22,571 nt of DNA, taken from NCBI GenBank assembly GCA_965656715.1, contig CBFHLR010000048.1, forward strand, positions 1-22,571, in the 5' to 3' direction. This DNA comes from Coraliomargarita sp965656715 (lineage in GTDB: Bacteria; Verrucomicrobiota; Verrucomicrobiia; Opitutales; Coraliomargaritaceae). Below, piece after piece: positions 1 through 8,817 of this stretch; position 1 is the first letter of the stretch, and every line of letters begins with the position of its first letter. The translations under genes were made by a program, and so were the position numbers. Below the pieces are notes generated by a model. That model was not told the origin of the DNA. It did not search any database and worked only from the letters and a program-made list of their open reading frames with translations.

Positions 1-1245
1 CAGCACACCCGCACCCACACCAAGCGCGAGGTTGTGTGAGAAGACCGTCACCAAGACCGTCGTAATCATCACCACGCTGGAAGTCTTGTGGTGCACCTTG
101 AGGTCCAAAATTGACTGCCAGCTGAAGGTGCCGATCGAAACCATGATCATCACCGCGACCAAAGCGGCCATCGGAATCTGACGAACAAAGTTGTCCAACA
201 CCAAGATCAGAATCAGCAAAATGATACCTGCGGCGAACGTGGAGAGGCGCCCACGGCCACCCGATTTCACATTGATCACCGACTGGCCAATCATCGCGCA
301 ACCTGCCATACCACCGAAGATACCGGAAACGATATTGGAGACACCCTGCCCCACGCACTCACGGTTCTTATTACTGCCGGTATCGGTAAAGTCATCGACG
401 ATGGTCGCGGTCATGAGAGACTCAAGCAGACCGACAATTGCCAAGGAGATCGCGAACGGAAAAATAATCGCAAGGGTCGCCAAATTGAGCGGCACCTTGA
501 GCGCTTCAATTTGCGGTAAGCCAGTCGGCAAGTTGCCCATGTGGCCGACGGTGCGCAGGCCATCGAGTGGGGCTGATTCCTCAGATACAACCGCCAGCTC
601 AAGGTCAGCAGAAACCTCTGCCGCAGCATTCTGGACCTCAACGACCGCCTCAGCAGCATCACTCTGCTCCGGAAGCGGGGCGGCCCAACCAAAGATCATC
701 GAGAGCGCGGTGCAGACCACGATACATACCAAAGGCGAAGGCACTGCAGTGGTGATACGCGGCAATCCATAGATGATCAGCAAACCAAAGGCGACCATGC
801 CATACATCATCAGCCCTTGCCCCGCGAACTCTGGTAGCTGCGCCATAAAGATAATGATCGCCAGCGCATTCACGAACCCCGTCACCACCGAGCGCGACAC
901 AAATCGCATCAGTCCCCCGAGTTTAAAGAAGCCCGCTCCGATCTGCAGAATACCCGTCAAAATCGTGACCGGCAGCAGGTATTCGATACCGTATTGCTTG
1001 ACCAGAGTCACCAGTAACACCGCCATGGCACCGGTCGCCGCCGAGATCATACCCGGGCGACCACCTAGGAAGGCAATCGTCACCGCGATACAGAAGGACG
1101 CAAACAGGCCGACCTTCGGGTCGACTCCTGCGATGATCGAAAAGGCAATGGCTTCCGGGATCAGCGCGAGCGCGACCACCGTGCCCGCGATGACGTCTTT
1201 ACGCGGATTCGAGAACCATTGTTGAAAGTAAGTTGCTTGTGCCAT
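1..1245 (-). CDS. SulP family inorganic anion transporter (partial, 5' part)
   Basis: Inner-membrane anion carrier of the SulP/SLC26 family, which moves sulfate, bicarbonate or other small anions. The reverse strand is open for 415 codons from the ATG at 1245 to the window edge, so the C-terminus (including any STAS domain) is missing. Visible family features are the early NPRKDVIAGTVVALALIPEA segment, GRPGMISAATGAMAV in the second repeat, several long hydrophobic helices, and a late FSHNLALGVGAGVL helix. A loop of about 50 residues rich in Ala, Glu and Ser sits between hydrophobic segments, before GHMGNLPTGLPQIEAL. No clear Shine-Dalgarno is visible before this ATG. A terminator and a hairpin lie upstream, so it is probably transcribed separately from the ahcY side. 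The substrate cannot be told from the sequence; bicarbonate and sulfate are both possible. Confidence 0.9.
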   Translation of the reverse strand, partial: MAQATYFQQWFSNPRKDVIAGTVVALALIPEAIAFSIIAGVDPKVGLFASFCIAVTIAFLGGRPGMISAATGAMAVLLVTLVKQYGIEYLLPVTILTGILQIGAGFFKLGGLMRFVSRSVVTGFVNALAIIIFMAQLPEFAGQGLMMYGMVAFGLLIIYGLPRITTAVPSPLVCIVVCTALSMIFGWAAPLPEQSDAAEAVVEVQNAAAEVSADLELAVVSEESAPLDGLRTVGHMGNLPTGLPQIEALKVPLNLATLAIIFPFAISLAIVGLLESLMTATIVDDFTDTGSNKNRECVGQGVSNIVSGIFGGMAGCAMIGQSVINVKSGGRGRLSTFAAGIILLILILVLDNFVRQIPMAALVAVMIMVSIGTFSWQSILDLKVHHKTSSVVMITTVLVTVFSHNLALGVGAGVL

Positions 1246-1370
1246 GCTAGTTAAAAAATTAACGCCAACAGTTGGGCTGTCGGCGGGGAAGGCGCGGATA
1301 AAGACAAAGACCCTGCCTAAGATCAAGCAAAAGCTAGGCCAGTCTCATCACGTCGCCCACCACTGCAATG

Positions 1371-1397
1371 GATGTCCGGGCCCCAAGCCCGGGTCTA
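1371..1397 (-). repeat. Short GC-rich hairpin, GTAGA-type repeat
   Basis: An intergenic palindrome upstream of the SulP gene. CCGGGC at 1376-1381 pairs with GCCCGG at 1387-1392 around a CCCAA loop. On the minus strand it begins GTAGA followed directly by the stem, which recalls the GTAGC-led hairpin family seen near 12, 13, 15 and 15.8 kb. The link to that family is an inference. Confidence 0.5.
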
Positions 1398-1408
1398 CCT
1401 TTCCGCTC

Positions 1409-1439
1409 AAAAAGAAAGCGCCCTGTTTACAGAGCGCTT
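1409..1439 (-). terminator. Rho-independent terminator after the HlyD remnant
   Basis: On the minus strand AAGCGCTCT pairs with AGGGCGCTT (one G-U pair) around a six-base loop and is followed by TCTTTTT. It lies 46 bases past the stop of the HlyD-like remnant and upstream of the SulP start. Confidence 0.7.
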
Positions 1440-1484
1440 AATATAGTCCGTGATCCCTCTCCGCGAGGACGTAGCAGAGTCGGC

Positions 1485-1937
1485 TTACTTCTTGATCGGA
1501 TAGAGGTAATTCATCCAGCCCATCATGCGCAAAAGTATACGACGCACTGGTGATGAGTGCAGCTTATCTCCATGGCTATACACTGCTGCTCCAGCCTGTA
1601 AGCCAATTGGCAGGCCAAGCTCGTTAAGGTCTTCGTCCAGTTCGATCAGCGCTGCCACGCGGTCGTGCGACTTAATCATCTCTGGGGAAACCAAGTCGCC
1701 GCTGTATTGGAAGCTCGCTTCAGGAACATAGGGCAGCACCTTCTTCACTTTACCCGAAAATATCTTACCCGGCGCGGCATCAAAGATCACTTCGGCCTCC
1801 AAGCCCTCGTCTAAGACTCTTAAGGAGTTCTGCCAAAAACTGGCCGCTACAATTCGCCGCTCTGCGGGCTCAACTGAAAGCTCCTCTACGATACTTACAA
1901 AAAAAGCGCTCCCCGAAGAGAGCGCTTTGATAATTAA
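1485..1937 (-). pseudogene. C-terminal remnant of an HlyD/EmrA-type membrane fusion protein
   Basis: The frame is open from 1937 to the TAA at 1485 but has no ATG in its upstream part; TTG at 1802 is the only obvious start-like codon. The translated end resembles the C-terminal beta-barrel and tail of HlyD-family secretion adaptors of the YibH/YiaV kind: an AASFWQNSLRVL stretch, then EAEVIFDAAPGKIFSGKV, a LPIGLQAGAAVYS strand, and a final RRILLRMMGWMNYLYP tail. The N-terminal membrane helix, lipoyl-like and coiled-coil parts that should precede it are absent. Recognisable homology begins almost exactly at the T-tract of the ahcY terminator, so the gene's 5' end appears deleted. It is probably a non-functional relic; a leaderless short protein from TTG cannot be excluded. 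Confidence 0.6.
1899..1928 (-). terminator. Rho-independent terminator of the metK-ahcY operon
   Basis: On the minus strand AAAGCGCTC pairs perfectly with GAGCGCTTT around an eight-base loop, followed by seven T. It begins 24 bases after the ahcY stop codon and is a strong intrinsic terminator. Confidence 0.88.
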
Positions 1938-1951
1938 TTAGGCTGTTCCGC

Positions 1952-3391
<1,440 letters not shown>

Positions 3392-3430
3392 AGTAATTCT
3401 TAATCCTAATCTTACTCTTAATCGTAATCT

Positions 3431-4594
3431 TTAAAGTGCTGCCTTGAGCTCTTCAGCCTTCGCTGTGGATTCCCATGGAAGGTTATCCTTTGCGTAGTGG
3501 CCGTAGTGAGTGGACTCGCGGTAGATTGGTCGAAGCAGATCCAGCTGGCTGACGATGTCCGCAGGCTTGAAGCTGAAGACCTTCTGCGCTGCTTCGGCGA
3601 TCTTGTCATCATCGACCTTGCCAGTGCCAAAGCTGTCTACGTGGATGCTGGTTGGGTATGGGTGGCCAATCGCATACGCGACCTCAAGCTCACACTCATC
3701 GGCAAGACCTGCGGCGACGATGTTCTTCGCAACCCAGCGTGTAAAGTAAGCCGCAGAGCGGTCGACCTTGGATGGGTCCTTACCGGAGAAGGCACCACCA
3801 CCGTGACGTGCCCAACCACCATAGGTGTCGACGATGATCTTACGGCCAGTCAGACCGGCATCGCCTTGTGGGCCACCGATGACGAAGTTACCGGTTGGAT
3901 TGATTAAATACTCAGTATCGTCCTTAAGCAGCTCAGCTGGCAGGACCTTGCGGATGACTTCCTCGATGCAGAATTCCTTAATCTGGGCGTGCTTCACATC
4001 CGCAGCGTGCTGTGTCGAGATGACCACATTCTTAATCGCGACGGGCTTGCCATCAACATACTCGAGTGCGACCTGACTCTTCACGTCCGGGCGGAGCCAT
4101 GGCACTTTCACGTCCTTACGTTGGTGCGCCATCTCGCGGAGGAGACGGTGGGCAAACATCACTGGTGCGGGCATGAGCTCAGGAGTCTGGTTGCAGGCGT
4201 AACCGAACATGATGCCCTGGTCACCAGCGCCCTGCTCTTCCGTGTCCTTACCTTCAGCAGCGGCAGCGTCGACACCCTGTGCGATGTCGTCGGACTGTGC
4301 GGTCAGAATATTGGAAACAAATACCTTATCGGCGTGGAACACATCGTCGTCATTGGTGTAGCCAATCTCGCGGATCGCCTGACGCACGATTTCCTCATAA
4401 TTGAGCTTCGCGTTGGTGGTGATCTCACCTGCGAGCACCACGCAGTTACTCTTCACAAGTGTTTCACACGCAACACGGCTCTTAGGATCCTGCTCAAGGC
4501 ATGCATCCAGAATACTGTCCGAGATGTAATCGGACACTTTATCGGGGTGGCCTTCGCCCACCGATTCGGAGGAAAAAATGAAGTTCTTACTCAT
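3431..4594 (-). CDS. metK: S-adenosylmethionine synthetase
   Basis: Makes S-adenosylmethionine from methionine and ATP; cytosolic tetramer. The 387-residue length is normal for the family. It starts MSKNFIFSSESVGEGHPDKV, the usual N-terminal HPDK motif, and contains both signature patterns GAGDQGIMFGYA and GGGAFSGKDPSKVDRS, with the HPYPTSIHVDSFGT C-terminal domain. The ATG at 4594 fits the family start exactly, although no clear Shine-Dalgarno is visible. It precedes ahcY by 39 bases. A palindromic site 49-72 bases upstream of the start (4643-4666) is a plausible operator for methyl-cycle control. No SAM riboswitch is apparent in the short leader. Confidence 0.98.
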   Translation of the reverse strand: MSKNFIFSSESVGEGHPDKVSDYISDSILDACLEQDPKSRVACETLVKSNCVVLAGEITTNAKLNYEEIVRQAIREIGYTNDDDVFHADKVFVSNILTAQSDDIAQGVDAAAAEGKDTEEQGAGDQGIMFGYACNQTPELMPAPVMFAHRLLREMAHQRKDVKVPWLRPDVKSQVALEYVDGKPVAIKNVVISTQHAADVKHAQIKEFCIEEVIRKVLPAELLKDDTEYLINPTGNFVIGGPQGDAGLTGRKIIVDTYGGWARHGGGAFSGKDPSKVDRSAAYFTRWVAKNIVAAGLADECELEVAYAIGHPYPTSIHVDSFGTGKVDDDKIAEAAQKVFSFKPADIVSQLDLLRPIYRESTHYGHYAKDNLPWESTAKAEELKAAL

Positions 4595-4642
4595 AGACTA
4601 CGATCTGAGATAGCTGGATCGCAGGCCTTTGCAAGAACTTAC

Positions 4643-4666
4643 ATCAAGATATCAGGATATTTTGAT
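4643..4666. promoter_or_regulatory. Candidate SahR-like (SAH-responsive ArsR-type) operator
   Basis: Three abutting octamers on the plus strand, ATCAAGAT, ATCAGGAT and ATTTTGAT, together form a 24-bp imperfect palindrome with outer arms ATCAA and TTGAT and inner ATATC/GATAT. Overlapping 16-bp windows each approximate ATCAAGAT plus ATCTTGAT with two mismatches. It sits between the dehydrogenase stop (4694) and the metK start (4594). From memory, SahR, the ArsR-family regulator of SAM/SAH genes in Proteobacteria, binds palindromes of this ATCAA...TTGAT type. No regulator gene is in the window, so the identity is an inference. Confidence 0.45.
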
Positions 4667-4693
4667 ATGTATTAATGCCGAGTGGTGTGCGGC

Positions 4694-5692
4694 CTACTTT
4701 TTCTTCTTCGCTCCCTTGCGCTTGGCCTTCTTCACGCGCTTGGCTTTTGCGAGATCCGGGCAGCGATCGAAGAATGTTAATTCAGCCACCGCAGACTTGT
4801 CCAGTTCGCCCAGACCACCTGCTTCGAGCACATCGTATTGAGCTTTAGTGGCTTTTGCCAAAGGCAGACTGAGGCCCTCCTGCTTTGCCAATTTCAGTGC
4901 GATGCCTGAATCCTTGGCCGCGTGCGCTGCGGAAAAGTAACAGTCATGATCACGGTCGAGCATGTCTGGCGCATCGGTTTCCAACACGCGGCTATTCGCT
5001 CCAGTCTGACCAAAGACCTTGCAGAGCATCTTCAGATCCAGCCCCAGCGCATGGCCTAGTCCAAGGCCTTCAGCGAGTGCGGCGGTGTTAATATTCATCA
5101 CCATGTTCACCAGCGCCTTCACCTTTGCAGCACTACCAGCCTCGCCTACGTAAATCAGATCCTTGCTCAAGAACTTCAGAATCGTGCGCGCCTTGCAGAA
5201 AATCTCCTGCTGCCCGCCGACCATCAGATACAGCGAACCTTCACGCGCCTGAGGAATCGACGACGCCATGCAGCCTTCCAGTGAATTGGCACCTGCCGCA
5301 TTCGCGAGTGCTTCAACCTCAACATGCACCGCCGGACTGACCGTCGCGCAATTAATGAACAAGGTCCCCTCAGCGCCCTGCAGCAGATTATCCTTCTTAG
5401 CTGAAAAAATCTTCTTCATCGCCGCATCATCACTCACCACTGTGATCACGACTTTCGAGGCGGCTGTGACTTCCGATAACTTCGTCACCGCGACCGAACC
5501 GAGCTCTGCGGCCAGCTCCTCGGCCACTGCTTGATTGGTATCGTAGATCGCCGCGATGGGATAGCCACAATCCTTCAAGCGGCGAGCCATGTTCGCCCCC
5601 ATCCGACCGACTCCCACGAAGCCGATCTTAGTGCGTTTTTGTGTGATACGTTTCTTGGCGGGGCGTTTCGTAGCGGTGCGCTTGATTGGCAT
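4694..5692 (-). CDS. Beta-hydroxyacid dehydrogenase family protein with basic N- and C-terminal tails
   Basis: NAD(P)-dependent oxidoreductase of the 3-hydroxyisobutyrate dehydrogenase/glyoxylate reductase family; substrate unknown. The Rossmann motif GFVGVGRMGANMARRL starts at residue 24, and the catalytic-helix segment GSAAKVKALVNMVM keeps the family lysine (K192) and N196. Two oddities stand out. The usual substrate-binding DAPVSGG is replaced by CMASSIPQAR (residues 141-150). The enzyme core is also bracketed by lysine/arginine-rich tails: about ten basic residues in the first 22, and a histone-like run over the last 20. Total length is 332, against about 290 for the family core. It lies between the metallo-hydrolase gene (46-base gap) and the metK operator. 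The basic tails may bind nucleic acid or another polyanion; this is speculative. Confidence 0.85.
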   Translation of the reverse strand: MPIKRTATKRPAKKRITQKRTKIGFVGVGRMGANMARRLKDCGYPIAAIYDTNQAVAEELAAELGSVAVTKLSEVTAASKVVITVVSDDAAMKKIFSAKKDNLLQGAEGTLFINCATVSPAVHVEVEALANAAGANSLEGCMASSIPQAREGSLYLMVGGQQEIFCKARTILKFLSKDLIYVGEAGSAAKVKALVNMVMNINTAALAEGLGLGHALGLDLKMLCKVFGQTGANSRVLETDAPDMLDRDHDCYFSAAHAAKDSGIALKLAKQEGLSLPLAKATKAQYDVLEAGGLGELDKSAVAELTFFDRCPDLAKAKRVKKAKRKGAKKKK

Positions 5693-5738
5693 GATTGATT
5701 CTATTTTGGTAAGTGTAGAGGAACTGCGACTGCAGTTT

Positions 5739-6578
5739 CTATGATTTGAATTCAGGAAAGAAAGGATTGTGGGCCTGTTCGTTGGCCACAGTTGTCATCG
5801 GCCCATGACCGGGGCACAGGATGGTGTCGGTTGTCAATGAGAGCAACCACTCACGGTTATTCTGCAAAGCCTGGGCATAGTGCTCCTGTGCTCCACCTTG
5901 CGAGAGACAGAACAAGGAATCCCCCACAATCGCGACGGGCAATTCCAAGCCTTCGATCACGTAGCTCATGCCACCCGGAGAATGCCCGTTGGTTTGACGT
6001 GCCTCAATGTAGAGCCCGTCGAACTCGATCGAATCTCCATGCTCTAGCAAATCTGCCTCCGCCCATGGCTCCAACTTTGGCGCAAAGGCCACCTTGCCCT
6101 CAATCTTCGACAAGAGCGCATCATAAGCTGCAATATGATCACGGTGCGTGTGCGTAATCACCAACGCCTGTAAATCCAGTTCAAGCGACTCCACATCCGC
6201 CAACAAAGCATCGACGTTCGCCCCCGTATCAAAGGCAACCGCCACCTTGTCCTTTGGATTCCAAACCAAGTAGCTGTTGACCGTCATTTCCTCGTAGCCC
6301 TCGACTGGAAACGGCGTGTTATAACAACGCAAGCCATCCATTTCAATCGAGTCCGGCTGCCATGCTTGCTTCGCCATCGAAACCAGCGCATCCGCATCGA
6401 GATCCAAAACGGGCGCCACTGCACGCAAGCTGGCTTCGTTCACTTCAGCATCCAGCAAAGCACTCACGGCATAGACGGAGATACCTGCACGCTCGGCAAG
6501 CTCATGCTTGCCAAAGCCCAGCCCCGTGGAGGCCTTCATCAGCACATCCTCAAAGTTATCTTCAATTCGTATCGTCAT
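5739..6578 (-). CDS. Metallo-beta-lactamase-fold hydrolase with HTH-like N-terminal domain
   Basis: Predicted zinc hydrolase of the glyoxalase-II-like branch. The metal-binding set is complete: HTHRDH at residues 143-148, NGHS (H199), the GDSLF aspartate D220, and PGHG (H258). Before the catalytic domain, residues 8-72 read like a small helical XRE-type helix-turn-helix (KHELAERAGISVYAVSALLD), an unusual fusion. The 279-residue product starts inside the end of the antiporter gene, overlapping it by 17 bases, so translation is probably coupled. Function is unknown; thioester or lactone-type substrates are typical of the fold. The HTH-like part may act in self-regulation or oligomerisation, or may be a degenerate helical bundle. 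Confident on the fold, not on the substrate. Confidence 0.85.
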   Translation of the reverse strand: MTIRIEDNFEDVLMKASTGLGFGKHELAERAGISVYAVSALLDAEVNEASLRAVAPVLDLDADALVSMAKQAWQPDSIEMDGLRCYNTPFPVEGYEEMTVNSYLVWNPKDKVAVAFDTGANVDALLADVESLELDLQALVITHTHRDHIAAYDALLSKIEGKVAFAPKLEPWAEADLLEHGDSIEFDGLYIEARQTNGHSPGGMSYVIEGLELPVAIVGDSLFCLSQGGAQEHYAQALQNNREWLLSLTTDTILCPGHGPMTTVANEQAHNPFFPEFKS

Positions 6579-8196
6579 GACTCATTGTATAAAAATTCGG
6601 CAGCAGCCAGAGGAATCCGAGACCGCCAATTAAGCAAGCCCAAGTCGGCAAACCATAGCCCAATGGCAGGAAGCCGAACACAATCGCGGCCCCAGCCGTC
6701 ATCAACGCAAAGGGCAACTGTGTGCGCACATGATCAAAGGGCTCTACACCCGCAGCAATCGAAGCGACAATTGTTGTATCCGAAAACGGACTACAATGAT
6801 CACCAAACACAGCACCACTAAACACCGCCCCGATGGAGGCGACGATCAAGCGATCCCGCTCAATATCCATCCCCTCGCCTGCCATCGAGAAGACTACCGG
6901 AATCGCCAATGGCATCAACACGCCCATCGTGCCCCAAGAGGTGCCCGTTGAAAACGAGATCGCAGCCCCCGCGATGAATACAACCAAGGGCAAGCATCCC
7001 AACGGCAAGGTCCCAGTCAGAGCCAAACTAATCACTTGAGCCGCACCCAGATTCGAAATCACGCCGCCCAGCAACCACGCCGCCAGCAGTATCGCGACCG
7101 GCTTCAACAAATCACGCACACCCGAGACAAATACCGACGAAACGGCCACCTTGACCGGCCCCGCCTTCACAAACACAGCCGCAGTCGACGCGGCAATCAG
7201 TGATGCCGCGACCAAGATCACCGGGACATGCGATTCAGCAGCACCATACGCTGCCGCAAACTTCGACAAGCTAAACGGCCACAGCGACTCCGCACCGATC
7301 ACATAACTCAGCACCGGAATCGACAAGGTCAGCACCCCGATTGGCAACAGTGCCATCAGCCAATGCGCCCCCTGCCCTTCGTCCAGACCGGCCTCGACCT
7401 GCTCCACTTGTTGCGACGCCTTCAACTCATAGCGCCCCATCGCCCCCGGATTAAAAGACCGCAGCACACAGACCAGCGCCATAGCCAAGGCAAACCAACA
7501 GTAGAAATTGGTCGGCAAGGATTTGAAGAACAAGGCATACGCACTCACTTCCTGCCCGACCGCTTTATAACCTTGGCGAATCATCGACAACTGGAACGCA
7601 ATCCAAGTCGACACAAAGGCCAAACAAGCCACCGCTGAGCCAGTCGTGTCAGCCAGATAGGCCAACTTCACCCGTGATACCCCACAACGATCCGCTGCCG
7701 ACCGTAACAGGCGACCAATCAGCATGGTATTCGCCAGGCCATCAAAGAACACCAGCAACCCCATCCCGAAGACCGTAAGCTGCATACGCTTCGCCGGCGC
7801 GTTGCCATTCCCAAGGAGACGTCGGACCAACGCTTGGAGTCCACCACCCGCTTCGACTAGAGCGACAAATCCCCCAAGAATGAGCGTAAACGCAATCGCA
7901 CTGAGCTTCCACGAGGACTGAAAGATTGGCAGCAATTGATACACAACCAAGTAGGTCAGCATATCCAATGGATTGCCCTGCGAAATCATCAAGGCGCCAC
8001 AAAACGCACCACTCAACAAACCAACGAAAGCGCTTCGCGACAGCACCACCAACACCAAGGCCACCATACTGGGCCACAAAGTCAGCCACATGTGTTCCGT
8101 GCGCTCCAACTGCGCAAGCCCAGCACTCAGCCCTAACGCGAGCACTACAGCAATGACCGTGCGAAGCTGTGTTGGCGAACTAAGCGAAAGCGACAT
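6562..8196 (-). CDS. NhaC-type Na+/H+ antiporter family protein
   Basis: Polytopic inner-membrane protein of the NhaC/Na_H_antiporter family, exchanging Na+ for H+ or a related organic substrate pair. The family signatures are clear: a TGTSWGTMGVLMPLAIPVVF segment and the GDHCSPFSDTTIVAS motif late in the protein, with about a dozen hydrophobic segments. The open frame extends upstream to a TTG at 8238, but that stretch overlaps a terminator; the ATG at 8196, preceded by a GGGG-rich site, is the better start and gives 544 residues. It leads a same-strand series (antiporter, metallo-hydrolase, dehydrogenase, metK, ahcY) and overlaps the metallo-hydrolase start. Relatives in this broad family also exchange malate/lactate or amino acids, so the cargo is not certain. 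Confidence 0.87.
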   Translation of the reverse strand: MSLSLSSPTQLRTVIAVVLALGLSAGLAQLERTEHMWLTLWPSMVALVLVVLSRSAFVGLLSGAFCGALMISQGNPLDMLTYLVVYQLLPIFQSSWKLSAIAFTLILGGFVALVEAGGGLQALVRRLLGNGNAPAKRMQLTVFGMGLLVFFDGLANTMLIGRLLRSAADRCGVSRVKLAYLADTTGSAVACLAFVSTWIAFQLSMIRQGYKAVGQEVSAYALFFKSLPTNFYCWFALAMALVCVLRSFNPGAMGRYELKASQQVEQVEAGLDEGQGAHWLMALLPIGVLTLSIPVLSYVIGAESLWPFSLSKFAAAYGAAESHVPVILVAASLIAASTAAVFVKAGPVKVAVSSVFVSGVRDLLKPVAILLAAWLLGGVISNLGAAQVISLALTGTLPLGCLPLVVFIAGAAISFSTGTSWGTMGVLMPLAIPVVFSMAGEGMDIERDRLIVASIGAVFSGAVFGDHCSPFSDTTIVASIAAGVEPFDHVRTQLPFALMTAGAAIVFGFLPLGYGLPTWACLIGGLGFLWLLPNFYTMSHDDTN

Positions 8197-8236
8197 ACCC
8201 CAACAGACCAAAGTGCCTAATCCCCTGCAAGCCCAC

Positions 8237-8266
8237 AAAAAAGGCCCCGTCCGAAAACGAGGCCTT
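8237..8266 (-). terminator. Rho-independent terminator beyond the duplicated tRNA 3' end
   Basis: On the minus strand AAGGCCTCGT pairs with ACGGGGCCTT (one G-U pair) around a six-base loop, followed by six T. It follows a truncated copy of the tRNA-Leu(CAA) 3' end and insulates the antiporter gene. Confidence 0.8.
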
Positions 8267-8289
8267 CAAAATACCCAGAGTGGGGGTCG
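8265..8289 (-). repeat. Duplicated 3' end of tRNA-Leu(CAA)
   Basis: A 25-base exact direct repeat of 8389-8413, the T-arm/acceptor 3' end of tRNA-Leu(CAA) plus its trailing TTTTGAA. It lacks the rest of the tRNA, abuts the hairpin element at 8290-8346, and is followed by its own terminator. It is a truncated tRNA copy, not a working gene. Confidence 0.85.
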
Positions 8290-8346
8290 TTCCGAGGCCG
8301 CAGGCCGACATGACCGATTCCGCAGGAAACCGGACCACCGCAGGTG
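8290..8346 (+). repeat. Triple-hairpin element B (TTCCGA...GACATGA)
   Basis: Starts TTCCGA, then three small perfect hairpins that all have the loop GCA: GGCC/GGCC (8296-8306), TTCC/GGAA (8318-8328) and CACC/GGTG (8336-8346), with GACATGACC between the first two. Its order of TTCCGA, hairpin, GACATGAYC, hairpin matches the inverted element at 8686-8732 on the other side of the tRNA genes. Confidence 0.65.
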
Positions 8347-8359
8347 AGACCCAATAAAC

Positions 8360-8390
8360 AAAAAACGGCCCTGACGTATCAGGACCGTTT
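8360..8390 (-). terminator. Rho-independent terminator of the tRNA-Leu pair
   Basis: On the minus strand AAACGGTCCTGA pairs with TCAGGGCCGTTT (one G-U pair) around TACG, followed by six T. It starts six bases after the tRNA-Leu(CAA) 3' end. Confidence 0.88.
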
Positions 8391-8395
8391 CAAAA

Positions 8396-8477
8396 TACCC
8401 AGAGTGGGGGTCGAACCCACACTCCCGAAGGAACCAGATTTTGAGTCTAGCGTGTCTGCCAATTCCACCATCTGGGC
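8396..8477 (-). tRNA. tRNA-Leu (anticodon CAA)
   Basis: An 82-nt class II tRNA. The acceptor GCCCAGA pairs with TCTGGGT (G1-U72 wobble) and the discriminator base is A. The anticodon loop is CTCAAAA with anticodon CAA (reads UUG). It has a long variable arm (GGTTCCTTCGGGAGTG region) and the T-arm GTGGGTTCGACCCCCAC. CCA is not encoded. It is 64 bases downstream of the second tRNA-Leu and followed by a terminator. Confidence 0.97.
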
Positions 8478-8541
8478 TAAAGTGATTTGTTCTCGTTATG
8501 CGACTCACCTAAGTGAATGCAAGTCTGAGATTTAACTCTCC

Positions 8542-8624
<83 letters not shown>

Positions 8625-8685
8625 GATAGATAAAGTTATGTATGTGGCCTCTGACGGACCATGATGTCAATCCTTCGGGCGGTAA

Positions 8686-8732
8686 AATTGGTAAACCAAT
8701 TGATCATGTCGATTCGCAAGCGAATCTCGGAA
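8686..8732 (-). repeat. Double-hairpin element A (TTCCGA...GACATGA), inverted partner of element B
   Basis: On the minus strand: TTCCGA, then the hairpin GATTCGCTTGCGAATC, then GACATGATC, then the hairpin AATTGGTTTACCAATT. The linkers match element B at 8290-8346 while the stem sequences differ. It abuts a 5' fragment of tRNA-Leu(UAG), and the two elements face each other across the tRNA pair. Confidence 0.65.
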
Positions 8733-8751
8733 CACCACCCGAGCAGATAGA
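8733..8751 (-). repeat. Duplicated 5' end of tRNA-Leu(UAG)
   Basis: A copy of CTATCTGCTCGGGTGGTG, the leader plus first 12 tRNA bases of 8623, repeated about 120 bases upstream and then cut off by element A. A TTGACA lies at the same distance (41 bases between) from the tRNA 5' end in both copies, so upstream promoter sequence may be duplicated too. Confidence 0.75.
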
Positions 8752-8762
8752 GAAAGCAGAGG

Positions 8763-8791
8763 TTAATGGCTATCGAGCCCCCCTCTGTCAA
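8763..8791 (-). promoter_or_regulatory. Candidate promoter for the tRNA-Leu locus
   Basis: On the minus strand TTGACA (8791-8786), a 17-base spacer, then CATTAA. It points into the truncated tRNA copy and the two full tRNA genes. A second TTGACA at 8670-8665 is equally placed for the intact tRNA but has a poor -10. Confidence 0.35.
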
Positions 8792-8817
8792 TAAGAGTTC
8801 GCCAGAAAACCACTCAA

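Noticed and set aside
191..1225. Two plus-strand open frames across the SulP gene
   Set aside because: The minus strand is continuously open with clear SulP motifs; the plus-strand products are low-complexity and match nothing recognisable.
4595..4642. SAM or SAH riboswitch upstream of metK
   Set aside because: The leader is short and shows no pseudoknot or conserved riboswitch core; the palindromic protein-type operator explains the region better.
3989..4675. 228-codon plus-strand open frame opposite metK
   Set aside because: Shadow of metK; no start signals or domain.
8197..8238. N-terminal extension of the antiporter from TTG at 8238
   Set aside because: It overlaps the terminator T-tract; the ATG at 8196 has a better upstream site and begins the hydrophobic protein sensibly.
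8265..8289. Phage or island attachment site (att) at the tRNA-Leu 3' end
   Set aside because: The direct repeat encloses only hairpins and a terminator, with no integrase or cargo; a local duplication with hairpin elements fits better. xerD at 12-13 kb looks like a housekeeping gene.
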